Origin: Streptomyces sp. CG1
Lineage (GTDB): Bacteria; Actinomycetota; Actinomycetes; Streptomycetales; Streptomycetaceae
Assembly: GCF_041080625.1 (NCBI RefSeq)
Contig: NZ_CP163518.1
Coordinates: 6,007,501 to 6,071,500, forward strand
Length of the DNA: 64,000 nt
Direction: 5' to 3'
The notes beneath the pieces are model-generated. The model had not been told where the DNA came from. It made no database searches and saw only the letters and a program-made list of their open reading frames with translations. How positions within the stretch are numbered: the stretch's first letter is position 1; every line of letters begins with the position of its first letter. Below, piece after piece: positions 28,127 to 37,392 of this stretch. A program made the translations under genes and the position numbers.

Positions 28127-28789
28127 TCAGCGCCTGGTGCCGCAGGACGGGCAGAAGGCGGCGTCGTCCGGGAGGGCGGCGTGGCAGGACGCGCAGTTCG
28201 TGGTCTGTGCGAGACGGTGGCCGCAGCCATGGCAGAACGCGCCGCCCCGCGTCTCCGTACGGCAGTGGGGGCAGACCAGCTGGCGCGGGCTCGTGACGTC
28301 GTACCCGGCGCCCTGCTGCTGGCCGACGTCGTACGCCCGCTGGGCGACCATGTCGTTCAGCCCCCGCTGCTGCGCCGCCTGCGCCTCCGCCGCGGTGTCC
28401 GGGGAGCAGTTCAGGCACAGCCCCTGCCCCGCGTTCCAGCAGCGGGCGCAGACATAACCGGTGCAGCGCGGGCAGCGGTTGAAGTGGCTCTGCGCGTTCT
28501 CGATCGCGCGGGTGAACGCCGCGTCCCGCTGGCTGCCGAAGCTCGCCCCGGCCAGCCCGTCCGCGGCGTTGGTCACGCCCTGCGTGGCGCTGCCGCCGAT
28601 GAGCGACCACGCCGCGTTCACGCCCCGGGACAGCCACCCGGCCACCTGCCCGGCCCGGAACGGCTCGAACGGCGAACGCCAGGTGTCCCAGCAGCGCGAG
28701 CAGTTGAACTCGAACTGGAAACCCGCCCCCGTACCGTGCTCTGTGCACAGGTCACGGTAGTTGTTGCTGAAATAGATCTCGGTGCCCAT
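28127..28789 (-). CDS. Multi-zinc-ribbon protein
   Basis: A 220-residue protein with repeated CxxC pairs: CSRCWD (about 30), CPRCTGYVCARC and CLNC (about 108-127), CPHC...CHGC (about 173-190) and CASC...CPSC at the C-terminus (about 199-216). These make at least four zinc ribbons/knuckles; the middle ~60 residues are helical with Gly/Ala (GASFGSQRDAAFTRAIENAQ). No membrane segment is clear. The function may be nucleic acid or protein binding. It is the last gene of a minus-strand pair with the VOC gene upstream (57 bp apart). Confidence 0.78.
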   Translation of the reverse strand: MGTEIYFSNNYRDLCTEHGTGAGFQFEFNCSRCWDTWRSPFEPFRAGQVAGWLSRGVNAAWSLIGGSATQGVTNAADGLAGASFGSQRDAAFTRAIENAQSHFNRCPRCTGYVCARCWNAGQGLCLNCSPDTAAEAQAAQQRGLNDMVAQRAYDVGQQQGAGYDVTSPRQLVCPHCRTETRGGAFCHGCGHRLAQTTNCASCHAALPDDAAFCPSCGTRR

Positions 28790-28846
28790 GGCGACCGTCC
28801 CCCCAGAGAAAACGAACCCCGCGGGGGAGTGTATAGCCGGGTCCGG

Positions 28847-29245
28847 TCACACCAGCGTCGTGATGCAGAACGGATGCCCGGCAGGATCCAGCAGCACCCG
28901 CCACCGCTCCCCGCCAGGCTGGAACTCCGGCTTGCCGGCCCCCAGTTCCAGCAACCGCTTCTCGGCGATGTCCAGGTCGTCCACGCCCAGTTCGATATGG
29001 GCCTGCTTCTCCTGCGCGGGGTCCGGCCAGGTGGGCGGGCGGTAGTCGGCGAGGCGGTTGAAGCCGAGGCCGGTCGCGCCCTCCTTGCCGAGCAGGACGA
29101 AGTCGTCGGTGGAGTAGAGGGCGGACATGTCCAGCAACTCGCCGTAGAAGCGGCCGAGTTCGGCGGGGTCGGCGCAGTCGAAGGTGACGGCGGCGTAGCG
29201 GAACGCGGGTGCGGAAGTGGATGCGGAAGAAGTCTCTGCGGTCAT
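28847..29245 (-). CDS. VOC-superfamily (glyoxalase/dioxygenase-like) protein
   Basis: A 132-residue single VOC domain: AAVTFDCADPAELGRFYGELL opens the first beta-alpha-beta unit and HIELGVDDLDIAEKRLLELG the second, ending VLLDPAGHPFCI. One metal ligand is probably the His of QAHIELG and a Glu is missing or shifted, so catalysis is uncertain; many such proteins bind antibiotics or small molecules. It is divergent from a WYL-type regulator with an inverted repeat between the two genes, which suggests the regulator controls it. The message is probably leaderless. Confidence 0.85.
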   Translation of the reverse strand: MTAETSSASTSAPAFRYAAVTFDCADPAELGRFYGELLDMSALYSTDDFVLLGKEGATGLGFNRLADYRPPTWPDPAQEKQAHIELGVDDLDIAEKRLLELGAGKPEFQPGGERWRVLLDPAGHPFCITTLV

Positions 29246-29252
29246 GGGGAGG

Positions 29253-29258
29253 ACGCTA
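29253..29258 (-). promoter_or_regulatory. -10 element of the VOC gene
   Basis: Read on the minus strand this is TAGCGT, exactly 7 nt before the ATG at 29245, the same spacing as at hemB. It implies a leaderless mRNA. The adjacent inverted repeat would overlap the -35 region. Confidence 0.5.
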
Positions 29259-29264
29259 GGGGGT

Positions 29265-29289
29265 GACCAGGACAGTTCCGGTCCTGGTC
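29265..29289. promoter_or_regulatory. Operator-like inverted repeat between the VOC and WYL genes
   Basis: GACCAGGAC and GTCCTGGTC form a perfect 9-bp inverted repeat with a 7-nt spacer in the 71-bp gap between two divergent genes. The likely ligand is the adjacent WYL-domain regulator. Confidence 0.65.
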
Positions 29290-29316
29290 ATGGGCTCGTA
29301 TGGGAAACTCCTGCCC

Positions 29317-30282
29317 GTGCTCAGCGCGTCCGCCCGCCTTCTCCGCCTCCTCTCCCTGCTCTCCTCCCGCCCCTCCTGGACCTGCGCCGAACTGGCCGAG
29401 CGCATGGAGGTCACCGACCGCACGGTCCGCCGGGACGTCGCCCGGCTCCGTGACCTCGGCTACTCCGTCGACTCCGAGGCCGGCCCCTGGGGCGGCTACC
29501 GTCTGCGCGCCGGCTCCCGGGTGCCGCCGCTGATCCTCGACGACGAGGAGGCCCTGGCCGTGGCGGTGGGGCTGAGCGAGGCGGCGCTGGGCGGCGACCA
29601 GGCGGCCCTGTCCGCGATGCTGAAGCTGCGCCAGGTCCTGCCCCGGCGGATCGCGGACCGACTCGGAGAGCTGGACGACGCCTTCGTGCGACTTCCGGGG
29701 GCCGAGAAGCCGCAGGTCAGCCCCGGGCTGCTGCTGGAGCTGGCGACCGCGTGCCGGCGCGGGGAGCGGGCCCGGCTGTCGTACACCGACGGAGGGGGGC
29801 GGAGCACGGTCCGGGACGTCGACCCGTATCGGCTCGTCCACACCGGACGGCGCTGGTACGTCGTCGCGCGGGACGTGGCCCGGGGACAGTGGCGCACCTT
29901 CCGGGCCGACCGTGTCGACCGGCTCCAGCCCACCGGTCACCCTGCGGACCTGACCGACCCACCCGACCCGGCCCAGCTGGTCTCCCGCAACATCGCGAAC
30001 GGCCCCTACCCGCTGACCGCGACCATCCGCGTCCCGCTCCCCCTGCGGGAGGCCCTGCGCCTCGTCCCCGCCACGGTCGGCACCCACCGGCCCGACGACG
30101 ACCCGGACGGCTCCGACGCGACGGTCATCGACATCGGCGGCCCCGACCCGGACGGCCTGGCCCGCTATCTCCTGGGCCTGGGCACACCCCTACGGGTCCT
30201 CGCACCCGAGGCGGTCCGGGACGCGCTGACACGCCGCATCCGCCAACTGCTGCACGACAACGCCGGGCTTCCGGCCACCTGA
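29317..30282 (+). CDS. WYL-domain (YafY/DeoR-like) transcriptional regulator
   Basis: A 321-residue regulator. The N-terminal helix-turn-helix (LLRLLSLLSSRPSWTCAELAERMEVTDRTVRRDVARLRDLGY) is of the HTH_11 type. The WYL domain lies around residues 140-215 (RARLSYTDGGGRSTVRDVDPYRLVHTGRRWYVVARD) and a C-terminal WCX part follows. WYL domains sense nucleotides or other small ligands, and some family members repress phage-defence or DNA-damage genes. GTG 29317 (VLSASARLLRLL) is favoured because earlier in-frame starts would put the operator inside the coding region. Confidence 0.88.
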   Translation: MLSASARLLRLLSLLSSRPSWTCAELAERMEVTDRTVRRDVARLRDLGYSVDSEAGPWGGYRLRAGSRVPPLILDDEEALAVAVGLSEAALGGDQAALSAMLKLRQVLPRRIADRLGELDDAFVRLPGAEKPQVSPGLLLELATACRRGERARLSYTDGGGRSTVRDVDPYRLVHTGRRWYVVARDVARGQWRTFRADRVDRLQPTGHPADLTDPPDPAQLVSRNIANGPYPLTATIRVPLPLREALRLVPATVGTHRPDDDPDGSDATVIDIGGPDPDGLARYLLGLGTPLRVLAPEAVRDALTRRIRQLLHDNAGLPAT

Positions 30283-30336
30283 ACCGTCGCGCTCGCTAAC
30301 GTGTCTCCTGGTTGAGGGTGACTTCTTGGGGGCGGC

Positions 30337-32247
30337 ATGGCCGACGAACCTCTGCTCGCGCGCCTGCACTTCGGGCGTGAGGACGCCGAGCGGGATGTGA
30401 ACGACGGGCACGGGCTGCTGCTGCGCGGCGGTTTTCTGCCCACCGCGGCCTACAGCGCGGCCGTCGCCGGGCGGAAGATGCTGATCATCGGACGCAAGGG
30501 ATCCGGGAAGAGCGCCATCTGCATGCAGCTGATGGCGGACGGCGCCGGACTCGCCGGGAAGCTGCTGGTCACCCCGGACGAGACGGCGGGCGAGGCGATC
30601 CGGCGGTTCGAACCGCAGGGGCTGCCCGGTGACTCGGCGAAGGCGCTGATCTGGCGATATGTGTTCGCCGTACACGCCGCCCGGCACCTGGTCGCGCACG
30701 CGAAGGACGCGCACCGGCGCAGGCCCGGCTCGGTGAAGGCGCTCGTGCGGTTCCTCAAGCAGAACGGCGAACTGGACGGCGACCGGCTCGGGGACCGGAT
30801 GGCGCAGGGCGTCAAGGGGCTGCAGACCTCCCTGACCCTGGACATGTTCGGGATCAAGGCGGGGCTCGATCTCGCACAGGCTCCGTCCGAAGGCGCCCGT
30901 GCACAGCGGCAGTTGGAGGTCGTCGAGCGGGGTGTGGCCCGTGCCTTCGCCGATCTGGGCTGCGATGCGGTCCACGAGCCGCTGCTCCTCATGGTCGACC
31001 AGCTGGAGCTGGTGTGGTCGGCCGAGCCGGACAGCCACTCCATGGTGATCGGGCTGCTGCTGGCCGCCAAGCACGCGGCGAGCCGGTACGGGCGGTCGGT
31101 GCGCTTCCTGCTCTTCCTGCGCGCGGACATCTACGACTCGCTGTCCTTCGGTGAGGGCGACAAGTTCCACGGCGACGAACTGCGGATCGCCTGGACACAG
31201 GAGGCGCTGCGGGATCTCACGCTGGCCCGGGCGCGGGCCTCCACCGGCGTGGAGCTGACCGACGGGCAGCTGTGGCGGGAGATCTTCCCGGCGGCGGTGG
31301 AGAACGAGGACGCGCCGGCCCACGTCTTCGGGCGCTGTCTGCCGCGGCCCCGGGACGCCATCCAGTTCCTCAACCTGTGCCAGGAGACAGCCTGGCTCAC
31401 CCACGGCAGGGACCGGATCACCGAGGCGGACGTCCGCCAGGCCGGGTTGCAGTTCTCCGCCTGGAAGCTGAAGGACCTGTCGCTGGAGTACCTGGTCGCC
31501 CACCCCTTCCTGAAGAACCTCTTCCCGCTCTTCCAGAACGCCGGGTACGTCGTCTCCCGTACGGCCCTCCGGAGCCGTTTCGAGGCGGCCGAGGAGTCAC
31601 TGCACCGGCTGTTCCCCGCGTACGCCGACGCCCTGACCCTCTCCGGGATCATCGACGTCCTCTACGACGTGGGCTTCCTCGGGGTGCGGCGCGGCAACGA
31701 CGTCGTGTTCGCCGGGGGCGACGACCTGCCTGTGCAGCCGCACGAGACCGAGTTCCACATCCACCCCTGCTTCCGGGCGGCCCTTGGCACCACCAGCGCG
31801 ATCGACCTGCGCCGGTACGAGCCCGTCGTGGCGGGCGACCGACTGGTCCAGGGCAACGTCTTCGGCTACCAGTCGGTCGGCGTCAGCTACACCAACCGGG
31901 ACGACCAACTGCTCCGGGAACTGAGCCGCGCCTGCCACTCCGTCCTCGCGCAGACCGGGCGGGCCGTGACGCTCGCCCAGGACGCCCGGGACGAGATCGC
32001 CGGGGAGATCGGCCGCGTCCTGGACGACGTCCATGTGAACCCGGCGGGAGCCGCACCGCCCTTTGACGCGAACGACCAACTCCTCACCACCGCCCACTAC
32101 TTCACCTCCCTCGCCGCCCAGCTGACCGCCAGCGGTCTCACGGAAGGCGCACAGGAGGTCGCCCACCGTCTGGAGGAGGAGGCCCGCCGACTGCGCCGGC
32201 TGGCGGGCGGCTCCTACGGCAGTGGGAGCAACTCGGGCGGAATCTGA
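30337..32247 (+). CDS. Large P-loop ATPase, Sll1717-like
   Basis: A 636-residue ATPase. The Walker A motif is MLIIGRKGSGKSAICMQL (about 48-65) and a Walker B-like LLLMVDQLELVW lies near 217-228, followed by FLLFLRADIYDSL as a sensor-like strand. The C-terminal ~250 residues are helical (PFLKNLFPLFQNAGYVVSR..., ...QEVAHRLEEEARRLRRL). It matches the architecture of the P-loop ATPase family named after Sll1717, NTPases of the STAND/KAP type found singly in many bacteria. Role unknown; a stress or defence role is inferred from relatives, not shown here. The start ATG follows GGGGGCGGC. It lies between the WYL regulator gene and argS. Confidence 0.78.
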   Translation: MADEPLLARLHFGREDAERDVNDGHGLLLRGGFLPTAAYSAAVAGRKMLIIGRKGSGKSAICMQLMADGAGLAGKLLVTPDETAGEAIRRFEPQGLPGDSAKALIWRYVFAVHAARHLVAHAKDAHRRRPGSVKALVRFLKQNGELDGDRLGDRMAQGVKGLQTSLTLDMFGIKAGLDLAQAPSEGARAQRQLEVVERGVARAFADLGCDAVHEPLLLMVDQLELVWSAEPDSHSMVIGLLLAAKHAASRYGRSVRFLLFLRADIYDSLSFGEGDKFHGDELRIAWTQEALRDLTLARARASTGVELTDGQLWREIFPAAVENEDAPAHVFGRCLPRPRDAIQFLNLCQETAWLTHGRDRITEADVRQAGLQFSAWKLKDLSLEYLVAHPFLKNLFPLFQNAGYVVSRTALRSRFEAAEESLHRLFPAYADALTLSGIIDVLYDVGFLGVRRGNDVVFAGGDDLPVQPHETEFHIHPCFRAALGTTSAIDLRRYEPVVAGDRLVQGNVFGYQSVGVSYTNRDDQLLRELSRACHSVLAQTGRAVTLAQDARDEIAGEIGRVLDDVHVNPAGAAPPFDANDQLLTTAHYFTSLAAQLTASGLTEGAQEVAHRLEEEARRLRRLAGGSYGSGSNSGGI

Positions 32248-32296
32248 GCCCTGCGCAGTCAGCGCCGCCCTGCGCCGTCGGAGCCGCCCCACGCCG

Positions 32297-34072
32297 TCAG
32301 AGCTTCTCCGGCGTCCTGATGCCCAGCAGGGCCATGCCCTGGTGCAGGGTGCGGGCCGTGACGTCACACAGGAACAGGCGGTTCTCGACCTGCTGGGGCG
32401 TCTCGGCCTTCAGGACCGGGCACTTGTCGTAGAACGACGTGTACAGCGAGGCCAGCTGGTACAGGTACGCGGCCAGCTTGTGCGGGGCGTACTCCGCCGC
32501 CGCCTCCGCCACGGCCTCCGCGAAGGCGTCCGCGTGCAGGCCCAACGCCCGCTCCGCTTCGGCCAGTTCCAGCTCCGGATGTGCCACCGGACGGGTCTCG
32601 CCCGCCTTGCGGAGGATGGACCGGATACGGGCGTAGGCGTACTGGAGGTAGACGGACGTGTCGCCGTTCAGGGACACCATCTGGTCCAGGTCGAACTTGT
32701 AGTCCCGGTTCGCCGACGTCGACAGGTCCGCGTACTTCACCGCGCCGATGCCCACCTGGGCGCCCCGCTCGGCGATCTCCTCCTCGGACAGGTCCTGGGC
32801 CTTCTCACGGACGACGGCCGACGCCCGGTCGATCGCCTCGTCGAGGAGGTCGACCAGACGGACCGTCTCGCCCTCACGCGTCTTGAACGGCTTGCCGTCC
32901 TTGCCGAGCACCGTGCCGAAGGCCAGCTGGACCGCCGTGACGTCCTCGCCCAGCCAGCCGGCCCGGCGGGCGGTCTCGAAGACCATCCGGAAGTGCAGGG
33001 ACTGACGGGCGTCCACCACGTACAGCAGGGTGTTCGCCTTCAGGTTGAAGACACGGTCGCGGATCGCGGACAGGTCGGTCGCCGCATAGCCGTAGCCGCC
33101 GTCCGACTTCTGCACGATCAGCGGGACCGGGTTGCCGTCCGGGCCCTTGATGTCGTCGAAGAAGACACAGAGCGCGCCTTCGCTGCGGACCGCGACGCCC
33201 GACTCCTCCAGGAGACGGCAGGTCTCGGCCAGCATGTCGTTGTAGCCCGACTCGCCGACGATGTCCGGGTCCTGGATCTCCATGTCCAGCTTCTCGAAGA
33301 CGGAGAAGAAGTAGATCTTCGACTCGTCCACGAACTTCTGCCACATCGCGAGGGTCTGCGGGTCGCCCGCCTGGAGGTCGACCACCCGGCGGCGGGCCCG
33401 CGTCTTGAACTCCTCGTCGGCGTCGAATTTCTTCCGCGCGGCCTTGTAGAGGCGGTCGAGGTTCGACATCGCCTCCTCGCCCGAAGCCGCGGTGTCCTCG
33501 GTGGACGCCTTGTGGTCCAGCTCGTGCGGATGCTCGTCCAGGTACTGGATGAGCATGCCGAACTGGGTGCCCCAGTCGCCGATGTGATGCCTGCGGACCA
33601 CCTGCTCGCCGGTGAACTCCAGAAGCTGGACCATCGAGTCACCGATCACCGCCGAACGCAGATGACCGACGTGCATCTCCTTCGCCACGTTCGGCTGCGC
33701 GTAGTCGATCACCGTGGTGCCCGGGTGCGCGGCGGTCGGCACGCCGAGGCGGCCGGTCTCGTCCGCGTACCGCGCGGCCAGGTTCCCGGTGATCGCCCGG
33801 TCCGCGATCGTGATGTTCAGAAAGCCGGGCCCGGAGACCTCGACGTCCTTGATCACCTCACCCGTCACCACCTGGGAGACGACCTGCGTCGCCAGCTCCC
33901 GCGGGTTCGCCTTGGCCTTCTTGGCCAGCGCCAGGATCCCGTTGGCCTGGAAGTCGGCCCGGTCGCTTCGTCGCAGCAACGGGTCCGCACCGGCCGCCTC
34001 CGGCAGAGTGGCCGAGAGAGCGGACGCGAGATGCTGCTGGACGACATCGTTGAGGGACGTGACCGAGGCCAT
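32297..34072 (-). CDS. argS: Arginyl-tRNA synthetase
   Basis: A 591-residue class I synthetase that charges tRNA-Arg. The N-terminal ADD1 domain is followed by the HIGH-type motif in [19 protein letters not shown] (about 125-143). The catalytic fold continues with [12 protein letters not shown]. As in many ArgRS proteins a canonical KMSK motif is absent. The DALR anticodon-binding domain ends the protein ([15 protein letters not shown]...[22 protein letters not shown]). ATG at 34072 gives [12 protein letters not shown], the usual start. It is divergent from lysS. Confidence 0.96.
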   Translation of the reverse strand: MASVTSLNDVVQQHLASALSATLPEAAGADPLLRRSDRADFQANGILALAKKAKANPRELATQVVSQVVTGEVIKDVEVSGPGFLNITIADRAITGNLAARYADETGRLGVPTAAHPGTTVIDYAQPNVAKEMHVGHLRSAVIGDSMVQLLEFTGEQVVRRHHIGDWGTQFGMLIQYLDEHPHELDHKASTEDTAASGEEAMSNLDRLYKAARKKFDADEEFKTRARRRVVDLQAGDPQTLAMWQKFVDESKIYFFSVFEKLDMEIQDPDIVGESGYNDMLAETCRLLEESGVAVRSEGALCVFFDDIKGPDGNPVPLIVQKSDGGYGYAATDLSAIRDRVFNLKANTLLYVVDARQSLHFRMVFETARRAGWLGEDVTAVQLAFGTVLGKDGKPFKTREGETVRLVDLLDEAIDRASAVVREKAQDLSEEEIAERGAQVGIGAVKYADLSTSANRDYKFDLDQMVSLNGDTSVYLQYAYARIRSILRKAGETRPVAHPELELAEAERALGLHADAFAEAVAEAAAEYAPHKLAAYLYQLASLYTSFYDKCPVLKAETPQQVENRLFLCDVTARTLHQGMALLGIRTPEKL

Positions 34073-34142
34073 AGGGATGGGTGCCGTTCTCCTCGTGGGG
34101 ATGGATAGACCCGGCCAGTATCCCACGGAAGGTAAAGCCGTT

Positions 34143-34156
34143 TTCGCGCGCGCGAA
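34143..34156. promoter_or_regulatory. Palindrome between argS and lysS
   Basis: TTCGCGCGCGCGAA is a perfect 14-bp palindrome in the 137-bp divergent gap between the two synthetase genes. It could bind a shared regulator, though alternating CG also arises by chance in this genome. Confidence 0.25.
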
Positions 34157-34209
34157 CCCGTCTGTGAGAATGGAGTGTCACCCCGTTCAGAAAGAAGGAC
34201 GTGCCGATC

Positions 34210-35940
34210 GTGGCTCAGAGCACCGAGACCACCGACTGGGTCTCCCGTTTCGCGGATGAGGTCATCGAGGAGTCGGAGCGCCGGGCCCCGGGTAAACCCG
34301 TTGTCGTCGCGTCCGGCCTCTCCCCCTCCGGGCCCATTCACCTGGGCAATCTCCGTGAGGTCATGACCCCGCACCTCGTCGCAGACGAGATCCGCCGCCG
34401 TGGCCACCAGGTCCGGCACCTGATCTCCTGGGACGACTTCGACCGCTACCGCAAGGTCCCGGCCGGCATCGCGGGCGTCGACGAGTCCTGGGCCGAGCAC
34501 ATCGGCAAGCCGCTCACCTCGGTGCCGGCGCCGAAGGGCTCGTCGTACGCGAACTGGGCCGAGCACTTCAAGGCCGCGATGATCGCCTCGCTCGCCGAGC
34601 TGGGCGTCGAGTTCGACGGGATCAGCCAGACCGCGCAGTACACCTCCGGTGTCTACCGCGAGCAGATCCTGCACGCCATGAAGCACCGCGGCGACATCGA
34701 CGCGATCCTCGCCCAGTACCGCACGAAGAAGGCTCCGAAGAAGCAGCAGCAGAAGGCCGTCGACGAGGCCGAGCTGGAAGCCGAGGAGGGCTCGGGCGCG
34801 GCGAGCGAGGACGACGGCTCGTCGGGCTCCGCCGGGTACTTCCCGTACAAGCCGTACTGCGGCACCTGCGACAAGGACCTGACGACCGTCACCTCGTACG
34901 ACGACGACACCACCGAACTGTCGTACACCTGCAACGCCTGCGGCTTCACGGAGACCGTCCGGCTCAGCGAGTTCAACCGCGGCAAGCTGGTCTGGAAGGT
35001 CGACTGGCCGATGCGCTGGGCCTACGAGGGCGTCGTCTTCGAGCCGAGCGGGGTCGACCACTCCTCGCCCGGGTCGAGCTTCCAGGTCGGCGGCCAGATC
35101 GTCGGCATCTTCGGCGGCAAGCAGCCCATCGGGCCCATGTACGCGTTCGTCGGGATCTCCGGGATGGCGAAGATGTCCTCCTCGCGCGGCGGGGTGCCCA
35201 CGCCCGCCGACGCGCTGAAGATCATGGAGCCGCAGATCCTGCGCTGGCTCTACGCCCGCCGCAGGCCCAACCAGTCCTTCAAGATCGCCTTCGACCAGGA
35301 GATCCAGCGGCTCTACGACGAGTGGGACAAGCTCGCGGGCAAGGTCGCCGACGGCTCCGCTCTGCCGGCCGACGTGGCTGCGTACACCCGCGCGGTCGGT
35401 ACGGCCGCCGGTGAGCTGCCGAAGACGCCGCGCGCGCTGCCGTACCGCACGCTCGCCTCCGTCGCCGACATCACCGCCGGGCACGAGGACCAGGCGCTGC
35501 GGATCCTCTCCGAGCTGGATCCGGAGCAGCCGCTCGCCTCCCTCACCGAGGCACGGCCGCGGTACGACAAGGCCGAGGCGTGGATCAACACCCACGTCCC
35601 CGCCGACCAGCGCACCATCGTGCGCGACGAACCCGACGCCGAACTGCTGAAGTCCCTCGACGAGGCGTCCCAGCAGTCCCTACGGCTGCTGCTCGACGGG
35701 CTCGCCGAGCACTGGTCCCTCGACGGCCTGACCCACCTCGTCTACGGCGTGCCGAAGGTGCAGGCCGGGTTCTCGGCCGATGCCACGCCCAAGGAACTGC
35801 CGCCGGAGATCAAGACGGCTCAGCGGACCTTCTTCGCCCTGCTGTACCACCTGCTGGTCGGGCGCGACACCGGGCCCCGACTGCCCACGCTGCTGCTGGC
35901 GGTGGGGCAGGAGCGGGTACGACGCCTGCTCGGCGAGTAA
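34210..35940 (+). CDS. lysS: Class I lysyl-tRNA synthetase
   Basis: A 576-residue archaeal-type (class I) LysRS, which many Streptomyces carry. It has the HIGH-like SGPIHLGNLREVM (about 37-49), a zinc-ribbon pair CGTCD...CNACG (about 218-245) and the KMSKS-like GMAKMSSSRGG (about 319-329). A charged insertion follows the catalytic core (KKAPKKQQQKAVDEAELEAEE). GTG 34210 (MAQSTETTDWV) fits the AAGAAGGA sequence 10 nt before it better than GTG 34201. A strong terminator follows the gene. Confidence 0.94.
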   Translation: MAQSTETTDWVSRFADEVIEESERRAPGKPVVVASGLSPSGPIHLGNLREVMTPHLVADEIRRRGHQVRHLISWDDFDRYRKVPAGIAGVDESWAEHIGKPLTSVPAPKGSSYANWAEHFKAAMIASLAELGVEFDGISQTAQYTSGVYREQILHAMKHRGDIDAILAQYRTKKAPKKQQQKAVDEAELEAEEGSGAASEDDGSSGSAGYFPYKPYCGTCDKDLTTVTSYDDDTTELSYTCNACGFTETVRLSEFNRGKLVWKVDWPMRWAYEGVVFEPSGVDHSSPGSSFQVGGQIVGIFGGKQPIGPMYAFVGISGMAKMSSSRGGVPTPADALKIMEPQILRWLYARRRPNQSFKIAFDQEIQRLYDEWDKLAGKVADGSALPADVAAYTRAVGTAAGELPKTPRALPYRTLASVADITAGHEDQALRILSELDPEQPLASLTEARPRYDKAEAWINTHVPADQRTIVRDEPDAELLKSLDEASQQSLRLLLDGLAEHWSLDGLTHLVYGVPKVQAGFSADATPKELPPEIKTAQRTFFALLYHLLVGRDTGPRLPTLLLAVGQERVRRLLGE

Positions 35941-35963
35941 GCGGTGACGAGTAAGCGGTAACG

Positions 35964-35996
35964 GAAGAGGGGCCCTCGGATCGTGGGCCCCTCTTC
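35964..35996 (+). terminator. lysS terminator
   Basis: A 12-bp perfect stem (GAAGAGGGGCCC and complement) with a 9-nt loop, followed by TTGT, begins 24 nt after the lysS stop and also lies beyond the end of the convergent DUF2637 gene. Confidence 0.88.
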
Positions 35997-36021
35997 TTGT
36001 GCCTCTCGGGCGATGTGCCTC

Positions 36022-37299
36022 TCAAGCGATGTGCTCGTCTGCCAGTTCCGCGTTGAGGCGGTTGGAGAACCGGTTCACCATGCGCTTGGACTCGGCCTCG
36101 GGGAGCGTGACGCCGTACGTCGCCTCGACATCGGCGAGGAAGCCGCGGGGCGTGGGCGCCCCGTTCCCGCTCTTGATCGACTCACGGAAGATCTGGTAGT
36201 ACGCGTCCTCGTCCGGCTCCGGAGGGCCGCCGCCCTCGCCCAGTTCGCGCGTGCGGTTCGGGCCCACCGGGATGGGGAAGCTACCGGTTTCCTCGGAGGA
36301 GGGCTGCTGGAACTGCTCCCGGGGCTGTTCCTCGTAAAACTCCTCGTATTCCTCTTCCGGGACGTACGAGGGCTCGGGGGCCGGTTCGTAGGCGGGGTCG
36401 TAGCCGCCGTGGTACGCGGCCTGCTGCTGGGCGTAGAACCAGGGGCTCTGCTCGTCCACGGGGGGTGCCTGCGCCGGGATTTCCGGTTGCCCGGTGTTCT
36501 GGCCGGGCAACTCGGGCCGCCGCTCGCCAGAAGGCGCCGTCTTCTGCGGGACGGGCGCCACCCCAGCGGCACGACTGTCCGCAACGGCGGCAGGAGGTAT
36601 CAGCGTCGTCTCTATGCCTGCCGCCGCCAGGCCCTCCGGGGCCGTTTGCGCCAAGGGAACGCCGTAGCGGGCCAGACGCAGAGGCATCAGCGACTCCACC
36701 GGAGCCTTGCGCCGCCAGGCGCGGCCGAAGCGGGAGCGGAGGCGGGCCTGGTAGACGAGACGTTCCTGTTCCAGCTTGATGACCTGGTCGTAGGAACGCA
36801 GTTCCCACAGCTTCATCCGGCGCCAGAGGAGGAACGTCGGCACCGGGGAGAGAAGCCAGCGGGTGAGGCGGACGCCCTCCATGTGCTTGTCCGCCGTGAT
36901 GTCGGCGATACGGCCGATGGCGTGGCGGGCGGCCTCCACCGCGACCACGAACAGAATCGGGATCACCGCGTGCATGCCGACACCCAGCGGGTCCGGCCAG
37001 GCGGCGGCGCCGTTGAACGCGATCGTCGCCACCGTCAGAAGCCACGCCGTCTGGCGCAGCAGCGGGAAGGGGATACGGATCCAGGTCAGCAGCAGGTCCA
37101 AGGACAGCAGGACACAGATACCCGCGTCGATGCCGATCGGGAACACATACGAGAAGTTCCCGAAACCCTTCTTGATGGCCAGCTCACGGACGGCCGCGTA
37201 CGAGCCGGCGAAGCCGATACCGGCGATGATCAAGGCGCCGGAAACGACCACGCCTATGAGTACGCGGTGCATCCGAGTCAGCTGCAGTGGCGCGGCCAC
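36022..37299 (-). CDS. DUF2637 membrane protein
   Basis: A 425-residue protein. Four to five membrane segments (about 10-140: VLIGVVVSGALIIAGIGFAG, VFPIGIDAGICVLLSLDLLL, AWLLTVATIAFNGAAAW, AVIPILFVVAVEAA) form the DUF2637 part, related to Spd/Tra-type spread proteins of actinomycete plasmids. A cytoplasmic tail rich in Pro/Glu/Gln follows. The C-terminal ~70 residues look folded (DAYYQIFRESIKSGNG...AESKRMVNRFSNRL). GTG 37299 has GGGGAGGGGAG before it. Part of the tail is encoded by the dispersed 38-bp repeat at 36546-36583, translated in frame. Confidence 0.78.
   Translation of the reverse strand: MAAPLQLTRMHRVLIGVVVSGALIIAGIGFAGSYAAVRELAIKKGFGNFSYVFPIGIDAGICVLLSLDLLLTWIRIPFPLLRQTAWLLTVATIAFNGAAAWPDPLGVGMHAVIPILFVVAVEAARHAIGRIADITADKHMEGVRLTRWLLSPVPTFLLWRRMKLWELRSYDQVIKLEQERLVYQARLRSRFGRAWRRKAPVESLMPLRLARYGVPLAQTAPEGLAAAGIETTLIPPAAVADSRAAGVAPVPQKTAPSGERRPELPGQNTGQPEIPAQAPPVDEQSPWFYAQQQAAYHGGYDPAYEPAPEPSYVPEEEYEEFYEEQPREQFQQPSSEETGSFPIPVGPNRTRELGEGGGPPEPDEDAYYQIFRESIKSGNGAPTPRGFLADVEATYGVTLPEAESKRMVNRFSNRLNAELADEHIA
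36546..36583 (+). repeat. Dispersed 38-bp repeat, copy B (inside a coding sequence)
   Basis: Matches 14135-14172 at 35 of 38 positions. Here it is read in frame on the minus strand within the DUF2637 gene, encoding ADSRAAGVAPVPQKTA, in the disordered linker. A mobile or gene-converted repeat inserted in frame is the simplest reading. Confidence 0.78.
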
Positions 37300-37392
37300 T
37301 CGTACTCCCCTCCCCTTGCCTGTTGTTGCGCGCAACAGGGTGGCACACGCACAAGGCAAGCGTGGTACCGGTCGGGGCTTCCGACCCCTCGG

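Noticed and set aside
32297..34072. Defective ArgRS because KMSK is missing
   Set aside because: Many ArgRS enzymes lack a canonical KMSK motif and compensate with other residues.
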